A stretch of DNA of 64,000 nucleotides from Apostichopus japonicus. Lineage: Eukaryota; Echinodermata; Holothuroidea; Aspidochirotida; Stichopodidae. A program made the translations under genes and the position numbers. The stretch lies in the NCBI RefSeq assembly GCF_037975245.1, contig NC_092573.1:1050001-1114000 (forward strand), read 5' to 3'. The notes beneath the pieces are model-generated. The model did no database searches. It was given only the letters and a program-made list of their open reading frames with translations, and was not told the origin of the DNA. Of the stretch, positions 12,111-21,963 are shown one piece after another; the first letter of the stretch is position 1; each line of letters starts with the position of its first letter.

Positions 12111-15100
12111 TATATGATAATAAAGACTTATAACGATAACGGTGACACTCTTACCATGAGACAACAAATACAGCTAAGACGTAGGATGGTATCTCCACGG
12201 CACCACTTAGAAAGAAATTAAGGTAAGGATCTCCCGCCAAGCTACCAGTATTTAGAGATAACCCGTAATAAATGACGGCATTCACACACCTGTTGGAGGA
12301 TTGATTGTTTACATGATTATATTAGTTACAAAATATGAAAAATAACCCCAAGATATTGGCAGAATCGAACGTGTTGTATAAAGAGAAAGTCGTCGGGTGG
12401 AGGTAACGAACGTTGACAAAATGTACAGTGTAGTGGTCAAGTTCGTCTTAGTAACAATACATACTATAGGCACTTGATATATATGTGAGTGAATTGTGGG
12501 TAAGTTTGATAGAACTGATATTACAATTATATGAAACGCTACAAAGCAGTCCAGGTGAAACTCTAGTTTCGGCCGATGAAAGAAAAAACATTCTAAGTTT
12601 GTTTATAGGTCCAAATAAATTATTTCATATAGACTATCACTTGAACTGACAATAAGTTTAATTTAATAATTCTCTCAAAGACACAAGTATGCTATAGAAA
12701 TAACGTTTTCAACCAGACATAGAAATTCGGAATGCATGATGTAATATTTAAATCAGTATGACCAATTTAGCATATCAATATAGCAATTTCAGGGTCATTC
12801 TTCGTGGCTCTCTTTAACTGTTTATACGCGTATAAACCTTGCCAGGTCAACAATAGGCTATTCACTTACCATACAAACATCATCACCACAGTTATCTTCA
12901 AAATTAATCGCGATTTAAAGAGATCAAGAATTGTGGCGGATTTTTCTTTCGTAGCAGTTGCTATGGAAACATCATCGCTTTTGCTACTGTTTTCTACTTC
13001 TCCTCCTTTTTCTTTACCATCAGTCCCATCATACTTATGATTTGAGCTCAGCTGTACAGAATCGGCCTCTTTGCCATTAAATCTAGCTATTTTAGCTAAT
13101 ACATTATTGGCCTTCCGGTATTTACCGACGGATAACAGCCATCTTGGAGATTCTGGTATGAACCTTAAATACAAAGATATTCGACATCACAGTTTGATCA
13201 TCAATGTATGATTTAATCACAATTTTTTAAGTAACATTTCCCTTTTCATTTTTCACCTAATTATAAAGGAAATAAATAGAACTTGATACAAACAGTACGG
13301 TAGTAAATTAATGAGTATTAAAGTATAATGACAACCAAACGAAACGTTAAAGACGGGTGGTGTTAAAAACTTAATTTTGGGCCAAAAAAAGAGGATTAAT
13401 CTGTCACTGAAAATGATGATTTTCAAATTTACTTTTTTAAAAGATGATGACGTTGTCAAGGATCAAACGACGACCGATTGATCACGTGGCACAGTTACCA
13501 CCACGCGGTCAGAGGTTACAACATTGTTGTGACAATGTGTGTATTTAAACTGAAGACAAATTAGATTATTGGAGACATTTAATAATACATCATTGTATTA
13601 CAGTCTTCATCAGCTGTTTTTGATTGTGAGCAGAAAAAAGTTACTATGAAAGCTACCTAAGGTAACGATGTCACCAAAATGTCTAAAAAGGTTTTACGTC
13701 CTACTAGAACGAGAGGGGTCGTGCATGCAGCGCTTTAACAATGCCAATATTTAATTTCTTTAATGACTACACCAACAAAAACATAGACAGCGATTTGCAA
13801 AAATATGAAGTAGGTATTGGGTTGTATCATACCACCAAAGAGGTAAGGCGAGCAGGAGTGGTAGGGTTATGGCTAACTGGAGGTATCGCCAGTCCTGTAT
13901 CAGCCAAGCCAAGAGGGGCAGCGACATAATCCCCAGTGCCCAGAAGTTTGTCAATAAGATACCGGCATAGGCCCGTCGACGAGGGGTGAACAACTCCGTT
14001 ACCATTACGTAGGAAGTTATGTCATAACCCTATAAAGTACGAGAGAGCGAAATACATGCAAAGATGTAGTCATGTGGATCCTCTGTAGTGGGAATGAGTA
14101 ATGTCCAGCTTTTGCCTCTTCCCTACATGATATGTGAATATACAATAAAAGTAGAATGGTAGCACCCAGTTACTCCGGCATCACTTGAACTAGCTGTCTT
14201 TGTCTCATATATAAGGACGATGACGAGTAAAATAGTTTTATGAAGCAAATCCACAAGTTGCGATGACTCAGGTAAGATTATTTTAAATCATATACGTCAT
14301 TTACAGATACTGTATGGCTATGACAGATACTGTACGACTATGGCAGATACTGTATGGCTATGGCATACACTGTATGGCTATGACAGATACTGTACGGCTA
14401 TGAAAGATACTGTATGGTTATGGTTTATACTGTATGGCTATGGCATATACTGTACGACTATGACATACACTTTACGCTATGACAGATACTGTATGGCTAT
14501 GACCGATACTGTATGGCCATGACAGTTACTGTAAGACTGTAACAGATACTGTGTGGCTATGACAGACACTGTATAGCTATGGCAGATACTGTATGGCTAT
14601 GACATACACTGCATGGCTATGGCAGATACTGCATGGCTATGAAAGATACTGTACGACTATGACATACACTTTACGCTATGACAGATACTGTATGGCTATG
14701 ACCGATACTGTATGGCTATGACAGTTACTGTAAGACTGTAACAGATACTGTGTGGCTATGGCAGATACTGTATGGCTATGAAAGATAATGTATGGCTATG
14801 GCAGATACTGTAGGACTATGACAGTTACTGTAAGACTGTAACATATACTGCATGGCTATTACAGATACTGCATGGCTATGAAAGATACTGTACGACTATG
14901 ACATACACTTTACGCTATGACAGATACTGTATGGCTATGACCGATACTGTATGGCTATGACAGTTACTGTAAGACTGTAACAGATACTGTGTGGCTATGA
15001 CAGACACTGTATAGCTATGGCAGATACTGTATGGCTATGACATACACTGCATGGCTATGACAGATACTGTATGGCTATGAAAGATAATGTATGGCTATGA

Positions 15101-16625
15101 CAGATACTGTAGGACTATGACAGTTACTGTAAGACTGTAACAGATACTGTGTGGCTATGACAGACACTGTATAGCTATGGCAGATACTGTATGGCTATGA
15201 CATACACTGTATGGCTATGACAGATACTGTACGGCTATGAAAGATAATGTATGGCTATGGCAGATACTGTAGGACTGTAGCATATACTGCATGTCTATGC
15301 CAGATACTGTATGGCTACGGCATATCTGTACGACTATGAAAGATACTGTATGGCTATGAAATATATATACTGTTCGTCTATGACAGACACTTTACGATAT
15401 GACAGATAATGTATGGCTATAACCGATACTGTATGGCTGTGGCAGATACTGTATGACTATGACCGATACTGTATGGTTATGATAGATACTGTAATTGATT
15501 TAAATCTTTTAGACCCACCATTAGGGGTATTATTTTCGTACAAGTATCCTAGTGACGTCACACATGAATATTTAGAGGACATTCAAATGACGTCCTCTCA
15601 TAATTATTTCATAAATCACACTGAAGACATAGGCAAATTTCTTTATATTTGACATTTGTTTCAAGGTTGTTGAGCAATGCAGTTTAGTACATGATTTGTT
15701 TTATTTCATGCAACAGGGAATTCCCATAAACGTTTACCTGTTCGAGGACTCCCACGAAGAACCGAACGACTGTAAAGAAGACTATACTCGGTGAGAAGAC
15801 CACAACTGTACCAACGACAACTTGAAGAGCGAGCGACACGAAGAGGATAGGCTTCCTCCCGAATCGATCAGATAACTGACCGAAAAGGATTGATCCAACC
15901 ATGACTCCAGCCATGAAAACCGATTGAGAAATCTCCACAAGATTTGATTGGTCGCAAACTAGATCCCACTATAACGAACATTTTAGAATAAGATGAATGT
16001 GCATGGGATGGGTAGATGGATGGGTTAGGGGAGGAGCCCAGATATGGGTTGGGGTTGAACAGGGAAGGGAAGATTAGGTAGACATTACCCAAACTAGAGA
16101 GAGTTTTAGCCCCTTCTTCCACATTGCACCAATTTTGAACTATACGTAAATGTGTAATTATACTTAGTTTCCGTTTTGTTACAAATTATCAAGAAATGTA
16201 GTTTGGTATATAAATAAACTTAAATTTGTGATTTAAAAACTACATTGTGTTTCCCTTTTACTATACACATCATCAAAAATTGTATTCATTACCTCGTTGA
16301 CAATGGTATCGCCGTAAGGTTCTTTCGAGTACTCCCACTGGTCACATTCTTTAGTTCGGTTCGATTCGGTTCCATCCTGCACATAGACGGTACAACTGTC
16401 ATACTCCAGCTGTCCCATGTCAGGATCGACCATGTGGGGTATACTGTCCTCTAATGAACCTCCTTCTGGGATCTTACAGTGGTGCTCGGGTACCGCTCCT
16501 AAGAAGCTGATTGCGAGCATATGCCATGACCCTGGTACTTGACCAATTAGAGATATCAACAGGTAAACGATTGTTTGGTATCGTCCAAAATCTCCCAACT
16601 GTCTCAGAGCCTCGTCTAGTTCCAT
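5248..16625 (-). CDS. SLC22-family organic ion transporter (complete, 9 exons, 538 aa)
   Basis: This is a major-facilitator-superfamily membrane transporter of the SLC22 type, which moves organic cations, zwitterions or anions across the plasma membrane. The exons on the - strand are 16625-16293, 15968-15738, 14029-13833, 13163-12870, 12289-12155, 11645-11560, 11449-11329, 6397-6325 and 5394-5248. All have GT/AG borders and matching phases, giving 538 residues, the usual family length. Visible marks are ELDEALRQLGDFGRYQ at the N-terminus, a large Cys-containing extracellular loop, WDLVCD, the MFS loop GQLSDRFGRKP, IPESPRWLL, FGRK, ASELFPTVVRN and the C-terminal LPET followed by TIEDL. The loop after IPESPRWLL is rather long and charged. 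The pattern WWFIPESPRWL is closest to the OCT/OCTN branch, but substrate cannot be read from sequence. Start ATG at 16625 has a strong context (A at -3, G at +4). A forkhead gene lies inside its next-to-last intron. Confidence 0.93.
6325..6397 (-). CDS. SLC22 exon 8: TM11
   Basis: This short exon is bounded by TCTTCCAG and CTTCTG/GTAAGT. It encodes NVGIGVLSFSSRIGGIIAPL plus MILL, completing Arg-Asn from the previous exon. It is separated from exon 7 by the 4.9-kb intron that contains the forkhead gene. Confidence 0.88.
7450..8544 (+). CDS. Forkhead-box transcription factor, FoxH-like, single exon
   Basis: This intronless 364-residue protein has a winged-helix forkhead domain at about residues 23-115. 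The domain contains YSKLIAMAIKDS (helix 1), MVTLHEIQAYLKERY (helix 2), GWKNSLRHNLSANPAFVKV (recognition helix 3) and KGKDNYWTID (wing). It should bind DNA in the nucleus. FNGxYxGWK and KVLxDxxKPxxKxNxWTxDxS agree with the FoxH1 pattern as I remember it; the usual KPPYSY entry is replaced by LKLPDTYSK. FoxH proteins partner Smad2/3 in Nodal signalling, but I see no PPNK-type Smad-interaction motif here. After the domain comes a Lys-rich NLS-like region, then a Cys-rich part with CELEGCEL and CELDNCKVC. Start ATG has a strong context (caacATGG). It lies antisense within an intron of the SLC22 gene. The Fox family is secure; the subclass is tentative. Confidence 0.9.
   Translation: MAAEENTLVVEPKRKSVQSKRPHYQRHLKLPDTYSKLIAMAIKDSKSKMVTLHEIQAYLKERYSCFNGTYVGWKNSLRHNLSANPAFVKVLRDGDKPKGKDNYWTIDESVKLDRNEEKTTNDKKTETKVKQEQGIEKTAKSDSCKPKVKKSHNLSFSIDNLLKPSPRKRKEVYTSSNVAVSIPAKRTCHRLQLRQTSSPYGNVWLRRSTELCKYEYCNAVDERLPVCYSERFRIEELRSSRLSHFGLSRRQSMFVACELEGCELNHQDDFIECELDNCKVCKPGFNMKTDQRNEMYKMKPAIQRIPRHVEEYELSCSERNLTSSEAHLDFSAYEIDPGRLENLRETLEVQACGGVKAGRIREED
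11207..11244. repeat. TA dinucleotide microsatellite
   Basis: An almost pure TA run with one interruption, in SLC22 intron 7 close to exon 7. A shorter TA run lies at about 11498-11520 in the next intron. Confidence 0.9.
11329..11449 (-). CDS. SLC22 exon 7: TM10 with SELFPTVVR
   Basis: The acceptor is TTTTGCAG and the donor is GTAAG/GTGAGT (phase 2). It encodes MTGKFAIAASYAIVFLYASE and LFPTVVR, the conserved motif before TM11. Confidence 0.9.
11560..11645 (-). CDS. SLC22 exon 6: second GRK loop and TM9
   Basis: The acceptor is CTTCTCAG and the donor is TCGA/GTGAGT (phase 1). It encodes WFGRKIPVCFFHVLAGLACA, the second MFS-type loop and the following helix. Confidence 0.88.
12042..12116. repeat. 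TA dinucleotide microsatellite
   Basis: About 33 uninterrupted TA units ending in TTATAT variants, between SLC22 exons 5 and 6. The apparent poly(Ile-Tyr) open frame here is an artefact. Confidence 0.95.
12155..12289 (-). CDS. SLC22 exon 5: TM7-TM8
   Basis: The acceptor is CCAACAG and the donor is TCATG/GTAAGA. It encodes NAVIYYGLSLNTGSLAGDPY and SGAVEIPSYVLAVFVVS, the family's typical TM7-TM8 pattern with the Glu-Ile-Pro motif. Confidence 0.9.
12870..13163 (-). CDS. SLC22 exon 4: PESPRW and central cytoplasmic loop
   Basis: This exon begins with the base that completes a Trp codon, then FIPESPRWLL, the most conserved SLC22 motif. It continues through a long Ser/Lys/Glu-rich cytoplasmic loop and into TM7, ending TATG/GTAAGT (phase 2). 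Confidence 0.92.
13833..14029 (-). CDS. SLC22 exon 3: TM4-TM6
   Basis: The acceptor is CTTTATAG/GGT and the donor is TGGTG/GTATGA (phase 2). It encodes GYDITSYVMVTELF and two hydrophobic helices ending in WW, which joins FIPESPRW of the next exon. Confidence 0.9.
14300..15492. repeat. 20-bp tandem repeat array (about 60 units) in SLC22 intron 2
   Basis: A minisatellite with consensus GATACTGTATGGCTATGACA, repeated about 60 times with point changes and a few short-unit variants (for example CATACACTTTACGCTATGA). Variant units recur in the same order: the TTTACGCTATGA variant appears near 14471, 14670 and 14909, so larger blocks of about 200-240 bp were also copied. It lies between SLC22 exons 2 and 3. 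The small open frames inside it (for example 14340-14522) only reflect the repeat. Confidence 0.95.
15553..15560. promoter_or_regulatory. Perfect CRE-type palindrome TGACGTCA
   Basis: This 8-base cAMP-response-element consensus lies just beside the 20-bp tandem array within SLC22 intron 2; a second ATGACGTC core lies at about 15587-15594. Chance occurrence cannot be excluded. Confidence 0.2.
15738..15968 (-). CDS. SLC22 exon 2: WDLVCD, TM2-TM3 and the GRK loop
   Basis: The acceptor is TTATAG at the TGG codon; the donor is CAG/GTAAAC; the exon is phase 0 at both ends (77 codons). It encodes the family signature WDLVCD, then a helix with SQSVFMAGVMVGS and the conserved MFS loop GQLSDRFGRKP. 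Confidence 0.92.
16293..16625 (-). CDS. SLC22 exon 1 (coding): N-terminus, TM1, extracellular loop
   Basis: This exon holds residues 1-111, beginning MELDEALRQLGDFGRYQ. It has a first membrane helix of about 20 residues and a loop with four Cys and NRT as a possible glycosylation site. It ends at GAG/GTAATG in phase 0. A possible 5' UTR acceptor (TTTCCCAG) lies at about 16643, so an upstream non-coding exon is likely. Confidence 0.9.
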
Positions 16626-19600
16626 TTTGATGTAAGAAGAGACTGGGAAACAACGAAGGTATAGCATTAAGGGTATGTATACATTGGATACAAGTGACAT
16701 ACGGGAGATATATACAGGTACAGCCTGATTTAAGTTATGTTTTGTTTTCTCTCTGAAATTGACATTTTCAATTAACATCAACTTGTACCTTGAAATGACT
16801 GGTGCTATGTATCGTGAATGATTGAGGCATTGCATCGTAAAAAAAGAAGAAAGAAATCCGCGGTGTGTCCCTTGTATACTAAACGGTAATGTAATTTATA
16901 GAAATGTGGCATTTAGTGGCAGCAAATACCTCGCAGGAATGATATGCATTATATGAACGTGGTTGACACCGTCCTTCACCTTCGGATCACACACGAACCC
17001 ATAGTAGGCCTATACACACATCAGTCATCCTTGGTTGCGTCAGTATTCGAGCCACTCAAAGACGCAAAGATAGTTCTGTCATGATAGGCCCACACCGCAC
17101 ATTATTACTTGACGACATTTGAATTCATTACTGTACAATTGGTACGATGGGGGTGAGGGAGGGGGAGTAAATAATTGGTACGGTCCCAAAAATATGACAA
17201 AACGTTGTAAATTTTGTTAGGTTTCGCGTCTAATTCAGTAGGTAGACTATCATCAGTTACATGTGTACGTTACTAGTACCAGGTTATGCAAATAGATCTA
17301 CTATTGACATTGTTTCTATGCTAATGAGTACACGACAGACAAAATCTCACCTCAATAGAAAGTGGTATGCGGCTATATACGCTGCCGTCTCTTTCGGCAG
17401 AAATGAAAGGATTACAAATAATTCCCGGCATCCTTCTTCGAACGTGAGTCCATTCAGCCTACATATAGAGCCTATACTTCGTTAGCATGGTGGTTGTGTA
17501 ACATCTATCAAGGTTTGCTGTTAATTTCTGACTTGTTAGTATTAAAAGGACACTATATACCTTGCCGCGTATCTCCTTTAGTTTGCCAACTGTATCTTAC
17601 ATCAACAAACGGCTTGTTTAAAAGGTAAAACAAACGAAAGAGATTATAGTGGGTACTAAACTGTCCTCAACCTTTGGAACGTTTGACGGGTGCCCAGAAT
17701 AGTCAAGAAAAAACAGGTAAATGTTGAACAAATCATGATATCATATTAAACCCCTTTCTCTGTTTTAATGCAGTTTTTGTGTCCGAGTGAAAGAGATCCT
17801 GCTTGGGACATAATGCCCCGCGCAACATCCAAATATGTTTCAAGTTCGTTAGTTTAGTCTATCGGTTTCGAGAGTCTTTCTTCATTGAATTTTCTTCATG
17901 AAAGAGCTACGAAATAGTTGGTTAAAGCTGAGGAGGCTTCTTTCTAATTTATCCTAATGTATCATCATTCGGGGAGGGGGGGGGGCCAGGGGGAGGTAGG
18001 AAGGCAACTGTCTGGGCCCCTTGCCAAAGAAGCCCCCTCTACACAAGAATATCAAAATTAGTTTCTTTTAGTGATTTTCTTTTTAATTTTTAATGTCTTC
18101 AACTAAACAGTTACTGGGAGCTTTGCTAGCATGTATTGAAATGTATTTACTTCAAATATATAACTCATTTAAACTTAATTACTATGTTTAAAAACACGCC
18201 AGTTCCAATTACATGCAAGCGAGTGACTTCTATGTGTAAATTTGGTCATTTGCCGTGTACTTTAATTTCTGTGTATGAAAGGCCCACCGAACGTAGAGTG
18301 ACCCCACCACCCCCCCCCCCAGGTCTAAATCCGGCTCTGATCATTCCAAGGTATTGTGGTCTGCAAAGAAGCCATGGTTGCATGATGGCGACGTAAGGTA
18401 TTTAAATGAATTCCTGACCTATTGTTACTCTAAGCAGTTGTAAACTACGTGTATCAACATGTGTTGTAGTGCGGAGCTTGTTCTTTCTCTTATTGAATGG
18501 TAGACAAACCTATATCTCTCTACATTGTAACAGAGTGTGAGGGAAAACTATAGGAGAAACTATACTGAAGCAAACGGTAAGTCTTGTATTCCTCTGTTCG
18601 ATAAATCCTGTTTGTAAGTCGTATATATCTGCCATAGAAACGGGTTCCCAACTCTAATTATTTTCTAGTTTTATAGATGGTGAAGGCCTGATAAAAACCT
18701 AGCTTGGATTTCAAAACCGAACGTTTATAGAAATAGAAGGAACCCTGAATTAACTTAGGAACGAAATAGAATCAAATCAAAATGAAATCGAAGCCGGAAT
18801 CATGTATAGAAAGAAAATAGTTGTTCATTTGGCTTACAAAAAAAAGATAAAAGGGGTTGAAAATATATACTAGAACAGGAAGAATTCATGACGAAGCAGA
18901 GCCAACAGATATTGAGATGAGGTGAATAGAATGAAAAATGAACTTGAATTTTTTTAGGAGGTGGTTGGTGCTGGTTGGTTATGTAACTTAATTTGTAAGT
19001 TAACTCGTTTGAATGGGCCTTTATATGTATGTTAAAGTAAAATTCCAAATCACGTGTTTATATGACTATTTCTTTCCGCATGATGTGTTCCTGCTTACCC
19101 TAGGATCCGTGACACATCCGAAATTGTATCTTACTGTGCCTTATTTAAGAAAGCTGTCATTGTTGTAATTAAATTATTGTTGATATTTGAGCACAAACAT
19201 TTCATCAACGATCATTGATCTACAAACATTGTTTTTGTTTCTCCTTGTAGTAAACAAACACATTATTCACTGAAGTAGTAGGCCTAAGCCAAACCATAAA
19301 ACTGACATTGTAGCGAAATGTTTGCACAACATGATTTTATGAATCCTTGGATGGCTGTGTAGAGAAATGCTCTGTTTGGCAAACCTTTCAACAGTATTTT
19401 GTTTTAAAAACAATTCATATCTTAATGTGAAGATTAAATTGTAATTTGGAACATTTACGGCATATTTAATCATCACATTTCTGGCTTTTGAATGGAATGA
19501 CCCCGTGGCGATGTGAAACGTTTGCAGCACTGAATTTTATGTACTATATACTTAACTCAGGAAATTCTAAAAATCCAGTCCATCTTACAATTAATTGATG

Positions 19601-21963
19601 ACAATTTCCTTAGATAATTCAACCAAATCACTCTAACCGATTTGAAGTCAGTATACAAACTATTCAAAATATTTACCTTAGATATGTATCGTATGTAACC
19701 AGTCAGTTTATTGTGGTTTTTGGATTCCTATGGATTTCTGGGGGAATTTATCACTTTGTGGGTCCAAGTTGTAACATTTGGCGTCACCGTTAAAAACATA
19801 TATATTAGCAACCCGTATTCTGCGTGATTATACAGAATATGTGGAGTATACAGATACTTCATATGGACTATATAAAGCAACAGCTCATTATAAAATTGCA
19901 AGAAAACAAATATCAAGTTTGGTTTCTTCATTGATATGTAAATAATTCAGCACAGATAAAAGTCAGATGGTTGGAACCATTTTCGAATGAGCCACCCATC
20001 CCCCCACCCCTCCCTAGACAGCAAGTTGAAACCATAAAACTTGATCATTTGGCCTGTTGAACTGTATTGTAATATAAGTATAAAGTAACAACTCATAGAT
20101 TCTACACTGAATACTGTTTTAAAGAATGCCACGCTTCTTAATCTGATGGGGACATGATTTTTGAAGTTCTGGTTCGCTGGAGGCTGCTCGAGATAACCTT
20201 ATAAAATTATAAATTTTGGCAAAAAAGAAGTTAAGGAGTAATTTATAATACATAAACAATATTATAAAACTATGGGTGACTTTTTTTATTATCAATTTAT
20301 TCATACATCATTATGGAAATTTGTCAAAGGCAAAATTAGAGACTTTCAGTCGGTATCTTTATACATACTTTTAAGGAGCAACATATTTCTTATATATTGT
20401 GATGTTTTAAGTTGATACGAGAGCAGACAGTTTTGCGTTATAGAAACAGGACGACGAAAAGAATACAACGAAGTGATTGGTGGGAAATAACACGTGACTC
20501 TGATGTACTCCGGACGAATGACGACAATTACAAGCACGATAGGTTGAATATTTCTACTGCTGATGTCGAAAGAGAAGTCCTTGGCAATTTTATACGGTCG
20601 TGGAAAAGACAGCTGGTGGCACAAGACGCTTTTACTCTGCACAGAATTTTCAAGGTGTTTCGCTGAAGTTGAGACCAACGATAAAAGTAACACTCTCAAC
20701 GTGCAAACGTCGAATCTGATCATGTCCATTAGAGTTGCATTTCTTAAATGTGCCGTTGACAGGAGAACTTTTGTGCGATTCCTGATCACAACTTCGGTAT
20801 TGGATCTTAATGTTCCGATTCTCATCTATCTTTTAGTTTTGGCGGAAGCGGACCCGTTTTGCAAAACAAGTTTGAGAACCGATTTTTTTTAAATTATACT
20901 GTCGCCTACTCTCAGGAAAATTCTTCAGTCTGCAATATTTAACTGTAAAACAGAATTGAAAAAAAAATTACAATAGCACATAACAAGGCAGAACGCTAAA
21001 ACACACAACAGTAGAAAACATTGTTTGTTTAATCTCTTAGATAATTAAGAATAACTGGAACTGCATCTGTCGTAGAATTAAAGAAACAGAACGAATTCCT
21101 AAGACAGCCACCTCCTCTTTATTCGAAGCGGGTATTAAGCAATTACTGTTATCAACTAACAAAGCAAACTACCACTGAATAAACTAACAAATGTTCTGTG
21201 TTTTTTCATAACGAAAGATGAAACTACATTGACTTGCTCGACATAATGATCTGTAAGATAATGGTCATGAAGCTCAGTTTAGTAAAAGCCAGTGAAGTTA
21301 TTTTGTTGCTCTCTAAGCGACTCTTCAGCATTTCGGTCCTTACCTGTGATGGTCTTACTTCCAGGAGATATAAAGGTGTTCATTCCCGCTTTTCTGAATG
21401 GACCGCTTGAAGCATTTGCACTGGTTCTTCTGGACTTCTCTCGACGAAATTGGACAGACGAGGGCCGATAGGGGGGGGGGGGGGGGCGTCGAGAAGAGGC
21501 TTCATTCCAGTAACCAGCCTCTTCCCCCCGAATGGCACCCACTTTCAGGGTGCCTAACGGCGGAAATCGCGATCCCAGAACTGCCTCCGCGATTGGGGGA
21601 GTTCTAGGACGGTTTCAAGTCCAAGCTCCTCCTCATCTTGCAGAACCAGTACCGGTTCGCCTGTATTGCGTTGACTTTGTGCTTGCATATATGAAACACG
21701 TGGGTCCTGGAATGAGACAGACAGATGTTGTCAATTAATTAACTATCTTTGGAGAAATTGCACCATTTTTTTAAAAACATATTTTCATTAAATATGTTTA
21801 CTTTCTCTACTGTTTGTCATAATATTGCGGTTTAATTGATCTGAAAATGATATGTCCTTTCTGTGACGATTCAGTGGCGTGAAAGGCCGAGCAATTCGGC
21901 TATTTTTCCTTCCGTCCTCCCAAAAATATAGCTCAAAATAAATTGAAGCGAGATCATATAAAT
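16626..21963. other. Upstream region of SLC22 and downstream region of the next gene; no clear gene
   Basis: This 5.3-kb interval lies between the SLC22 start and the stop of the next - strand gene. It should hold the SLC22 5' UTR and promoter and the 3' UTR of the next gene. I find no recognisable coding exon. The segment 20346-20892 is open in three overlapping frames, but none of the products is familiar. Poly-C or poly-G runs occur at about 17981-17990, 18308-18320 and 21472-21486. A short phrase beside the second one (complement CAGAGCCGGATTTAGACC) looks like dispersed repeat sequence. Confidence 0.5.
21118..21123 (-). promoter_or_regulatory. Candidate poly(A) signal AATAAA
   Basis: On the - strand, AATAAA lies about 840 bases past the stop codon of the unrecognised gene at 21964-27573. 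It is a candidate only. Confidence 0.2.

Noticed and set aside
14340-15652. Open frames rich in Trp, Tyr and Met in the 20-bp array
   Set aside because: Pure products of the repeat period; the array is intronic.
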